From contig JAGXLK010000153.1 in NCBI GenBank assembly GCA_018334735.1, positions 1 to 6,317 of the forward strand: DNA of 6,317 nt, read 5' to 3'. The translations under genes were made by a program, and so were the position numbers. A model generated the notes under the pieces. It was given only the letters and a program-made list of their open reading frames with translations, was not told the origin of the DNA and did not search any database. Positions within the stretch are counted from its first letter, which is position 1. Each line of letters starts with the position of its first letter. The DNA comes from Planctomycetota bacterium (GTDB lineage Bacteria > Planctomycetota > Brocadiia > SM23-32). This document shows, piece after piece, positions 1 through 5,849 of this stretch.

Positions 1-1203
1 CGCAAATACGGTGACGAACACCCGGAATACTTTGCTTTTGTTAACGGCGAACGCCGCGCGGACGTGGAGAATGATTGGGGCGGGAACGGAACACAACCGT
101 GTTTGACAAATCCGGAGGTCCTGGAGATCGTAACTCAAGGCGTTCTGGCGGATCTTGAGAAACATCCCCTCTGGCGGAATATTTCGGTGAGTATGAACGA
201 TAACAGACACTACTGCCGGTGCCCTGAGTGTCGGAAGGTCGACGAGCAGGCGGGGAGTCATATGGGGGCGCTTCTGAAATTCGTCAACGAGGTGGCCCGG
301 GCTGTCCGTAAAGAACATCCCGATGTAATGGTAGGAACTCTTGCGTATTTGTGGTCGCGACAGCCGCCGAAAGGTATCGAACCGGGACCGAACGTTCAGA
401 TCCAGTTGTGCAGTATCGAGTGCTGTTTGATCCATCCGATCAGTGACCCGGATTGCCCGATGAACGTTGAGTTTTGCAGGGATTTGGATGGTTGGTCGGA
501 GATTTGTGACAAAATTTACATATGGAACTACAACACTAATTTTCATAATTATCTGCTCCCATGTCCCAATTTGCGGGTCATTGGGCCGAACGTGAAATAT
601 TTCGTTGAAAAAGGAGCAAAGGGCCTTTTTATGCAGGCAGCGGGGAATACGCAGGGGGCTGAGCTATCCGGTCTGCGGAATTACATGATAGCCAATCTGC
701 TCTGGGATCCCCGTCGCGATGCTGAAAAACTCAAGAATGAATTTCTGGAACTCCATTATTCAGAAGCCGCGCCGCCCATAAAAGAGTTTATCGAGCTTGT
801 GCATGACTGTGCAGAGGCCAGCGGGTTGCACAATGATTGTTACGGCTGGGCGGCCGGTTACGGTCTGGATGAGTCGGTTGCCGATGCGGGAATACAGGCT
901 TTTGAAAAGGCTATGGAACTGGCCGAAAGTGAGGAGTTGCGGCGGCGCGTGGAGAAAGCCTCAATCTGTGCATACCGTCTGGCGATCGAACCAGTTGCGC
1001 TGGCGGCTTTTCAGTCGCCCTGGAAAGAAATGGGCGCCCGGCCGTCGGCCGAAAAGCTCAAAGAACTCCGTCCAATGGTTCGGCATCTTTTTGATCTCTG
1101 CGATGAATATGATGTGGCCCGCGTGGCAGAAGGCATGTCTGTGAAAGAAGCGCGTAATAAGTTGCGGAAACTTTACGAGCTCCAGGACGGAGAGGATTTC
1201 TGA
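1..1203 (+). CDS. DUF4838 domain protein, glycosidase-like (5' end missing)
   Basis: The reading frame is open from base 1 and stops at TGA 1201-1203, leaving 400 codons in view. A GTG at 64 could be mistaken for the start, but the upstream codons already encode the family-typical HPEYFAFVNGER stretch (window residues 7-18), so the true start lies left of the window. DUF4838 landmarks follow in order: CLTNPEV, a YCRCPEC cysteine cluster (Cys 72, 74, 77 in window numbering), LLKFVNEVA, TLAYLW, IYIWNYNTNF (about 172-181), NLLWDP (about 232-237), then a charged, probably helical C-terminal region. The family is of unknown activity; it often sits in carbohydrate-degradation loci and accompanies alpha-glucuronidase- or hexosaminidase-like N-terminal domains, so a glycoside-cleaving role is an inference. 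The protein is rich in cysteine. Location in the cell cannot be judged because the N-terminus is absent. A 118-base gap separates it from the next gene. Confidence 0.85.
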   Translation, partial: RKYGDEHPEYFAFVNGERRADVENDWGGNGTQPCLTNPEVLEIVTQGVLADLEKHPLWRNISVSMNDNRHYCRCPECRKVDEQAGSHMGALLKFVNEVARAVRKEHPDVMVGTLAYLWSRQPPKGIEPGPNVQIQLCSIECCLIHPISDPDCPMNVEFCRDLDGWSEICDKIYIWNYNTNFHNYLLPCPNLRVIGPNVKYFVEKGAKGLFMQAAGNTQGAELSGLRNYMIANLLWDPRRDAEKLKNEFLELHYSEAAPPIKEFIELVHDCAEASGLHNDCYGWAAGYGLDESVADAGIQAFEKAMELAESEELRRRVEKASICAYRLAIEPVALAAFQSPWKEMGARPSAEKLKELRPMVRHLFDLCDEYDVARVAEGMSVKEARNKLRKLYELQDGEDF

Positions 1204-1283
1204 GTTCAGGTATTTGTTTCGCGGCTTGCATCACTGAGGCTGGTTCTCGTAGTATCAAACGCCCATGGTAAAGAGACTGGCCT

Positions 1284-1295
1284 TTTTCATGAAAA
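1284..1295. promoter_or_regulatory. Perfect 12-bp palindrome upstream of oxidoreductase gene
   Basis: TTTTCATGAAAA reads identically on both strands and lies 26 bases before the oxidoreductase start, followed by an A/T-rich run (1297-1309, T6-AC-A5) that could also fold back. The position suits a dimeric repressor or activator site controlling the three-gene run. This is only an inference: A/T-rich palindromes of this size arise by chance, and no second copy is seen in the window. Confidence 0.25.
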
Positions 1296-1311
1296 CTTTT
1301 TTACAAAAATA

Positions 1312-1316
1312 GAGGG
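1312..1316 (+). promoter_or_regulatory. Ribosome binding site for oxidoreductase gene
   Basis: GAGGG lies 5 bases before the ATG at 1322 and supports that start. Confidence 0.65.
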
Positions 1317-1321
1317 AATCA

Positions 1322-2548
1322 ATGGAACCGGTTCGTTACGGCATAATCGGCATAAATGGTTACGGCAGATCACATCTGGACGCAGTCGAAAGGCTTGAAG
1401 ATGAAGAGCTGACGCACCTGGCTGGCGTGGCGGAAATTTACCCGGAACGCTGCCGCGATAAGCTGGACAAGCTGCGAAGCCGGGGGGTGAATATTTACGA
1501 GGACTACCGGGAGATGTTGGATGCGCAGGATGATCTTGAAGTCGTCAGCGTTCCGACACCGATTCCGCTCCACATTCCTATGGCCACAGCATGTTTCGAA
1601 AAAGGCATTCACGTGATGCTGGAGAAACCACCTGCGGTCCTTGTACAGGATGTTGACCGTCTGATCGAATCTGCCAATGAAGCCGATTGTTTGTGCCAGG
1701 TGGGTTTCCAGAACATAGCCGATGAATGTGCACGCCAGCTCCGGGAACGGATCGCAGATGGGCAACTGGGGAGCATTCAGGATGTGGTGGTTGTGGGCAC
1801 ATGGCGACGGCTGGACAGTTACTACGCGCGCGCGGGATGGGCAGGAAAAGTCAATCTCGGGGGAGATTGGGTCCTCGACGGGCCGCTGAATAACCCCCTG
1901 CTCCATTATATTCACGAGGCATTGTTTCTTACCGGCCAGACGGCGACGACGACAGATCGGCCTTTGCGAGTCCGCGCTGAACTTTATCGCGCGCATCCCA
2001 TTCAGGGAGAAGACACAGTCTGCGCCAGAGCCACTCTGGAATCGGGGGCTCGTCTTCATACCTATTTGACACTGTGTGCTTCTGAGCAGCGTCTACCGTC
2101 CATCGAGATCTTTGGCGAGAACGGCACTGCCTGGTGGCAGCCTGGCGGTTTTTCGATGACCGCGCAGGATGAAGAAAGTGAATGCGAAGGGGATAGAGGC
2201 GGAACAATTGATCCTATCAGGAACTTTGTGCGGGTTGTCCGGGGGGAAGACGAACAAATATCGCCGCTATCGATGACACGCAACGTAATTTTGCACAACA
2301 ACGGATGCTACTTGTCGAGCGGCCAAATTAAACCTGTCCCCAAACAGCTGGTCCATCGATACGAATCGGATCGAAGCGGCGAGAAAGGCGAAACAGCCAC
2401 GGAAATCTCCGGTCTGATGGATATAATTGCGAGAGCATCGAGGGAGCGAAAACTTTTCAGTGAACTCGGAGTGGCCTGGGCCAGAGAAACGCCTGAGGTT
2501 GAGCTGAATTTCGATCATTTTGACCCTTCCGAACTTCTGGCGGAGTGA
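1322..2548 (+). CDS. Gfo/Idh/MocA family NAD(P)-dependent oxidoreductase
   Basis: This 408-residue protein should oxidise or reduce a sugar or sugar derivative with a nicotinamide cofactor in the cytoplasm; the substrate cannot be read from the sequence. The N-terminal Rossmann fold shows YGIIGINGYGRSHL (6-19) with the glycine-rich nucleotide loop, and the family's EKP motif is at 101-103 (VMLEKPPAV), where the lysine is the usual catalytic or cofactor-positioning residue. The C-terminal substrate domain has NLGGDWVLDGPLNN (178-191) followed by His195 and His198, matching the place of the family's Asp/His active-site pair. The start is ATG 1322 with GAGGG five bases upstream. It is somewhat longer than the roughly 330-380 residues common in the family, with extra acidic sequence around 283-292 and a C-terminal extension. 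It is followed after 3 bases by lpxB in the same frame, so co-translation is likely. A catabolic sugar dehydrogenase fits the DUF4838 and beta-helix neighbours; a GnnA-like UDP-sugar 3-dehydrogenase role is the alternative suggested by lpxB. Confidence 0.9.
   Translation: MEPVRYGIIGINGYGRSHLDAVERLEDEELTHLAGVAEIYPERCRDKLDKLRSRGVNIYEDYREMLDAQDDLEVVSVPTPIPLHIPMATACFEKGIHVMLEKPPAVLVQDVDRLIESANEADCLCQVGFQNIADECARQLRERIADGQLGSIQDVVVVGTWRRLDSYYARAGWAGKVNLGGDWVLDGPLNNPLLHYIHEALFLTGQTATTTDRPLRVRAELYRAHPIQGEDTVCARATLESGARLHTYLTLCASEQRLPSIEIFGENGTAWWQPGGFSMTAQDEESECEGDRGGTIDPIRNFVRVVRGEDEQISPLSMTRNVILHNNGCYLSSGQIKPVPKQLVHRYESDRSGEKGETATEISGLMDIIARASRERKLFSELGVAWARETPEVELNFDHFDPSELLAE
2542..2545 (+). promoter_or_regulatory. 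Ribosome binding site for lpxB, inside the preceding gene
   Basis: GGAG lies 6 bases before ATG 2552 and abuts the TGA stop of the oxidoreductase gene (2546-2548), so ribosomes finishing the upstream gene end on the lpxB initiation site. This favours translational coupling. Confidence 0.6.
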
Positions 2549-2551
2549 AAG

Positions 2552-3688
2552 ATGTCTGATCGTTGCATATTTTTTTCCGCCGGAGACGAATCCGGCGATA
2601 TGCATGCTGCTAATCTCATGCACGCTCTGCGCGAACGACTTCCCGATGCGAAGTTTGCCGGTATGGGTATGAGCCGGATGGAAACCGCCGGGATGAAAAC
2701 CGTTCAGCCGGATAAGACACGGGACAGCGCTATGTGGTTCCACAATATTCTGCGAATGGGGCTGTTTAAGGAGCGTCTGGAGGCCTGTAAAGATTTTCTG
2801 AAACGAGAAAATCCGGCCCTCGTGGTACTTGTTGATTTCGGTGGCTTCAATTTGTGCCTGGCGAAAGCGGCCCAAAAAATCGGTGTGAAGGTGCTCTATT
2901 ACATTCCCCCGCAGGTCTGGGCTCACGGGACCTACCGATTGAAGAAAATCAGGAAATGGGTCGATAAAGCAGCCATAATTTATCCGTTTGAAAAGGCCCT
3001 TTACGAGAGGTGGAACGTTGATGCAACCTACGTAGGACATCCGATATTCGATGAATTGGCCCGGAATCCGGTTGAAGACGGCGAAATAGAAGCGATTAAA
3101 CCTGAGTCGGAGGAACGGCTCATTGCACTTTTCCCGGGGAGTCGAAAACAGGAAATCAGTGCCAATTTGCCGATCCTGACGACGGCGGCGCGAAACATCG
3201 CGTCGCAAATCCCCGAAACCACCTTTGCCATGGTTTGCCCCCCGGAAGTCAGGCCAGTCGCGGAGGAACTTTTGGACGACTTCGCCGTGGATGTTGCTCT
3301 GTTGTCCTGCCGGGCGCTGGCACTCGTGCGCGTTGCCGAATTGTGTTTGACAAAATCCGGGACGATTACGCTTGAAATTGCGAGCCAACGAACGCCCATG
3401 GTGATCTGTTATAAGGTCCACCCGCTTGTGTATTTTCTTGGTAAGGGTGTTATAAAAACACCGTTTGTGGGGCTTGTGAATAACCTTGCGGGGACCATGA
3501 TTTGTCCCGAAAAAATCATGTATCGGAACGATTCGGGATGGCTTACGGATCAGGCTCTGGAACTGCTTTCTCAACCGGAAACATACCGAAAATGTAGATC
3601 CGATATCGATGAAGTAATGGATGGTTTTGACAGGCCGGGAGCCTCGGCCCGTACTGCAGAAATTGTCGAGAATATGTTGGAGGATTAG
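2552..3688 (+). CDS. lpxB: Lipid-A-disaccharide synthase
   Basis: LpxB is a GT19, GT-B-fold glycosyltransferase that joins 2,3-diacylglucosamine-1-phosphate (lipid X) to UDP-2,3-diacylglucosamine, giving the lipid A disaccharide at the inner face of the cytoplasmic membrane. At 378 residues it is of normal length. Visible motifs are SAGDESGDMHA (9-19), VDFGGFN (94-100), YYIPPQVWAHGTYRLKKI (116-133), YPFEKALYERW (144-154), YVGHPIFDELA (160-170), LFPGSRKQEI (193-202), LTKSGTITLEIA (266-277) and VGLVNNLAG (306-314). By alignment from memory, Asp95 matches catalytic D98 and Arg198 matches R201 of the E. coli enzyme. Two usually conserved spots differ: the PD of I-D-x-P-D-F-N is GG here (97-98), and the C-terminal PELLQ-like motif reads PEKIM (319-323). 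Start ATG 2552 has GGAG 6 bases upstream. The gene sits 3 bases after an oxidoreductase gene and 3 bases before a beta-helix gene rather than beside lpxA/lpxC/lpxD. Another glycolipid glycosyltransferase activity is possible but less likely. Confidence 0.93.
   Translation: MSDRCIFFSAGDESGDMHAANLMHALRERLPDAKFAGMGMSRMETAGMKTVQPDKTRDSAMWFHNILRMGLFKERLEACKDFLKRENPALVVLVDFGGFNLCLAKAAQKIGVKVLYYIPPQVWAHGTYRLKKIRKWVDKAAIIYPFEKALYERWNVDATYVGHPIFDELARNPVEDGEIEAIKPESEERLIALFPGSRKQEISANLPILTTAARNIASQIPETTFAMVCPPEVRPVAEELLDDFAVDVALLSCRALALVRVAELCLTKSGTITLEIASQRTPMVICYKVHPLVYFLGKGVIKTPFVGLVNNLAGTMICPEKIMYRNDSGWLTDQALELLSQPETYRKCRSDIDEVMDGFDRPGASARTAEIVENMLED
3679..3683 (+). promoter_or_regulatory. Ribosome binding site deciding a GTG start
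   Basis: GGAGG inside the last codons of lpxB lies 8 bases before GTG 3692. Because the lpxB TAG (3686-3688) is in the same frame as the next gene, no earlier start is possible, and this site supports GTG as the initiator. Confidence 0.65.
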
Positions 3689-3691
3689 ACT

Positions 3692-5539
3692 GTGGGCGCT
3701 GAAGTTTACGTGAGTGCGAACGGTCGGGATGATGGGAATGGCACGAAGAAGTCGCCTTTTGGGAGTTTGGATCGTGCTCTCCAGGCCTTCCGTTCTGCTG
3801 AATGGGAGGAAGCGCGCATTGTTGTCGAAGGAGGGAGGTATTACGAAGTCTCTTTGGAACTTACGCCCGATGATGCAGGACTGATGATCGAGGGCGACGA
3901 TGGCACCCGACCTGTCCTCTACGGGGGCCGACGGATCGACGATTGGGAGGATGACGGCGACGGCCTCTACCGGGCGAATTTGCCGGGCGTGAAGCAAGGC
4001 GACTGGGATTTTCGAGGGCTTGTTGTGAACGGCCGGCTGGCCACCCGGGCTCGATTGCCCGAAGAAAACCGTTTCTGGCACGAAAGCGAATTCGATGGCC
4101 ACTGGATGAGCACGACGGCCGGCGGATGGGACCGTGATCCGACCGATGAAGAATTGACAACCCTTCGCTACAAAACGGACGATATCGGTGAATGGTTCGA
4201 ACCGGAAAATGCCGAGATAACGGTCTACCACCAGTGGGATGAGTCCCTTGTGGGCGTCGATGCAATCGATATGGAAGCACAAATCATACGATTTTCTTCG
4301 CCCTGCGGGCATCCACCGGGCGCTTTTGGAAACCCGGAAACAGGGGCCGGCAAAACATACGTTATCTGGAACGTGCGGAAAGGAATGACGCGACCGGGAC
4401 AGTGGTATCTGGACCGTCGGCGCGGGTGTGTCGTCTACTGGCCGCGTCGCGATGAAGATATCCATGAACTCGATATAGTGGCACCGGTTACACAATCCGT
4501 AATCCGATTTGCGGGCACTGAGGAGGAGCCGGTTGTCGGGGTGGAACTGCGGAATCTGACGATATCTGCCGCCTCAACGCCGCTCCAGGCGGGCGGGTTC
4601 GCCGCGAACAAATTGCCGGGGGCCTTGTCCGGGGAGAAAACGGAGGAATGCAGAATCGAAGGAGTGCACGTCCGCAGTGTCGCCGGACACGGCATAGCGT
4701 TGGCCGCGTCGCGAAAAACCGAAGTGGAAAACTGCGACGTCGTCGGGACAGGGGCCGGCGGAATTTATCTGAGGGGCCGCGGCAGCGGCATCACGGATTG
4801 CCTGGTTGATGATGTGGGACGCATGTATCCGAGCGGAATCGGTGTGCGGGGAACTGGAGGCATGCGGATCCGACACAACGAAATCCGGCGCACGCCCTAT
4901 AGCGGACTGAATGTGTCCGGCGGTGAGGGGGCCGTTATCGAGAATAACCTTTTCGAGAAGAATATGACCGAACTCCACGACGGGGCAGCGATCTACGTGA
5001 CATTCTGCGAGGGGTATGTGATACGCAACAATGTGGCCCGGGATATCACACATGAAACAGCGCATGCTTATTATCTCGACGAACAGAGCGAGCGGTGTCT
5101 GGTGGAAGGCAATCTGGCGGTTAACTGTTATTGGCCTTCCCATAACCACATGGCGCGTCGGAATATCATCCGGAACAACGTCTTCGTGCACGATGGGGAT
5201 ATGCAGTTGACGTTCCCAAAATGCGAGGAGTTTGCTGTCGAGGAAAATATTCTCGATGCTGGCGGTTCGATCGTGATCAAGCAGTTCGACGCCATATCCT
5301 CGATGCCGAACAACGTCATACACAGCGGGGCGGGTGAAGTTCAGGTCGGATCCGGTCGGGGTTATGAAGGCGGGGAACTTAAGCCGTATGAACCATCGCA
5401 GGGGACAATCCTTGCGGATCCGATGTTTGTCGACCGTGAAGGAGGGGATTATCGGCTCAGGACCGAGTCTCCGGCCGTCAGCCGCGGTATCGAACCCCGG
5501 TCCTGGGAAGATGCGGGCCGAACCGCGGAGCGCGATTAA
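3692..5539 (+). CDS. Right-handed parallel beta-helix protein, putative carbohydrate-active enzyme
   Basis: This 615-residue protein opens with EVYVSANGRDDGNGT (4-18), a DUF1565-like strand that caps many beta-helix carbohydrate enzymes. A middle part carries PGQWYLDRRRGCVVYWP (235-251), close to a PGEWYxD...lYYwP motif I associate with GH141-like and related beta-helix proteins. The helix itself is marked by asparagines (Asp once) recurring every 22-28 residues: 347, 369 (Asp), 396, 419, 447, 474, 496 and 519. Conserved-looking acids lie in HDGAAIY (Asp430) and YYLDEQSE (Asp463, Glu464) and are the best candidates for catalysis. A typical C-terminal block, ADPMFVDREGGDYRLR...SPAVSRGI (575-600), closes the fold, so the protein looks complete. 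It probably cleaves a glycosidic bond, as hydrolase or lyase, but the substrate is unknown. No signal peptide is present, and the in-frame lpxB stop two codons upstream rules out a longer N-terminus, which suggests a cytoplasmic protein. GTG start with GGAGG 8 bases upstream; probably translated together with lpxB. Confidence 0.85.
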   Translation: MGAEVYVSANGRDDGNGTKKSPFGSLDRALQAFRSAEWEEARIVVEGGRYYEVSLELTPDDAGLMIEGDDGTRPVLYGGRRIDDWEDDGDGLYRANLPGVKQGDWDFRGLVVNGRLATRARLPEENRFWHESEFDGHWMSTTAGGWDRDPTDEELTTLRYKTDDIGEWFEPENAEITVYHQWDESLVGVDAIDMEAQIIRFSSPCGHPPGAFGNPETGAGKTYVIWNVRKGMTRPGQWYLDRRRGCVVYWPRRDEDIHELDIVAPVTQSVIRFAGTEEEPVVGVELRNLTISAASTPLQAGGFAANKLPGALSGEKTEECRIEGVHVRSVAGHGIALAASRKTEVENCDVVGTGAGGIYLRGRGSGITDCLVDDVGRMYPSGIGVRGTGGMRIRHNEIRRTPYSGLNVSGGEGAVIENNLFEKNMTELHDGAAIYVTFCEGYVIRNNVARDITHETAHAYYLDEQSERCLVEGNLAVNCYWPSHNHMARRNIIRNNVFVHDGDMQLTFPKCEEFAVEENILDAGGSIVIKQFDAISSMPNNVIHSGAGEVQVGSGRGYEGGELKPYEPSQGTILADPMFVDREGGDYRLRTESPAVSRGIEPRSWEDAGRTAERD

Positions 5540-5590
5540 GAAAACGTCACAATCCAGCCGTCGATGCTACGAGTCGGGGGAACGTCGTGT

Positions 5591-5662
5591 ATGAAAGGCA
5601 TCCTGCAGCGTACAGTGTTTGTTCTTGGTGGGTCAGTACTGTACCTCTGGGAGTATTCGTAA
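5591..5662 (+). CDS. Doubtful 23-residue hydrophobic micro-ORF
   Basis: ATG 5591 to TAA 5660-5662 encodes a peptide beginning MKGILQRTVFVLGG and ending LYLWEYS: a basic start then a hydrophobic stretch long enough for one membrane segment. A GGGGGA run (5576-5581) lies 9 bases before the ATG, a workable but imperfect ribosome binding site. A 7-bp inverted repeat lies within it. I do not recognise a family. ORFs of this size occur by chance, so this is a candidate only. Confidence 0.12.
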   Translation: MKGILQRTVFVLGGSVLYLWEYS

Positions 5663-5747
5663 GAAGGAAGCGGGGGGGCTGCGCTCGTGTGACTGTGACC
5701 CGGCAGAAGGCAGACAGTTGAGAGGAGAACGGTCTCGATGTCAGCAA

Positions 5748-5763
5748 CCACAGATAAACACGG
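5748..5763. repeat. Possible remnant of a dispersed CACAGATAAACACGG-type repeat
   Basis: CCACAGATAAACACGG resembles the dispersed short repeats of the form CACAGAT(A/G)AACACGG that I recall from intergenic regions of PVC-group and other environmental genomes. Only one unit is present here, so the assignment rests on memory of the motif and not on repetition within the window. Confidence 0.25.
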
Positions 5764-5774
5764 CTGGCGGGTCT

Positions 5775-5803
5775 TTGATCGTTGAACGGGGCTCGGTTAG
5801 ATT
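5775..5803 (+). promoter_or_regulatory. Weak sigma70-like promoter candidate for the 4Fe-4S gene
   Basis: TTGATC (5775-5780) and TAGATT (5798-5803) are 17 bases apart, each matching 4 of 6 consensus bases. The predicted transcript would start near 5810, about 40 bases before ATG 5850. The match is weak and consensus rules for this lineage are uncertain. Confidence 0.2.
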
Positions 5804-5839
5804 AAATGTAGACAGAGACCGAGAACATCCTGTTTTGAG

Positions 5840-5844
5840 AAGGG
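5840..5844 (+). promoter_or_regulatory. Ribosome binding site deciding the ATG start of the 4Fe-4S gene
   Basis: AAGGG within GAGAAGGG lies 5 bases before ATG 5850. Since the frame is open well upstream, this site is the main reason for choosing 5850, together with the short basic N-terminus that then leads directly into the first membrane segment. Confidence 0.55.
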
Positions 5845-5849
5845 TGATA

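Larger units (their letters stand above)
5540..5849. other. 310-base intergenic region
   Basis: No recognised gene, RNA gene or strong rho-independent terminator is seen. The stretch contains a 7-bp inverted repeat (GTACAGT 5610-5616 with ACTGTAC 5638-5644, loop of about 21 bases, no T-run after it), a doubtful 23-codon ORF (5591-5662), a tiny ATG ORF at 5738-5785, a repeat-like motif at 5748-5763, and a weak promoter candidate at 5775-5803. The frame of the downstream 4Fe-4S gene stays open back to 5595, but the encoded residues upstream of ATG 5850 (arginine- and cysteine-rich, low hydrophobicity) do not look like a protein domain. Confidence 0.6.

Noticed and set aside
64..66. GTG as the start of the DUF4838 gene
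   Set aside because: The frame is open to base 1 and the codons before it encode conserved DUF4838 sequence (HPEYF, VNGER).
1226..1255. Promoter-like TTGCAT and TAGTAT, 18 bases apart, before the oxidoreductase gene
   Set aside because: Only 3 of 6 and 4 of 6 consensus matches; too weak to list as a feature.
1261..1287. Possible terminator after the DUF4838 gene (GCC...GGC then TTTTT)
   Set aside because: The stem would have only about 3 base pairs with a long loop.
103..3360. Near-identical stretch GTGTTTGACAAA(A)TCCGG in the DUF4838 gene and in lpxB
   Set aside because: About 16 shared bases in the same frame encoding CLTNPE versus CLTKSG, each fitting its own family's conserved motif; coincidence rather than a repeat.
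2267..4495. A 742-codon open frame on the minus strand spanning parts of three genes
   Set aside because: Its codons lie exactly in register with the sense codons, so it is open only because the three co-framed + strand genes avoid TTA, CTA and TCA over this stretch. The product has no recognisable motif, and the + strand genes are clear family members.
5610..5644. Inverted repeat as a rho-independent terminator after the beta-helix gene
   Set aside because: Seven pairs with only three G-C, a long loop and no following T-run.
5730..5821. CGGTCTC (5730-5736) and GAGACCG (5815-5821) inverted repeat
   Set aside because: Seven bases at 78-base distance is expected by chance, and it does not bound any recognisable element.
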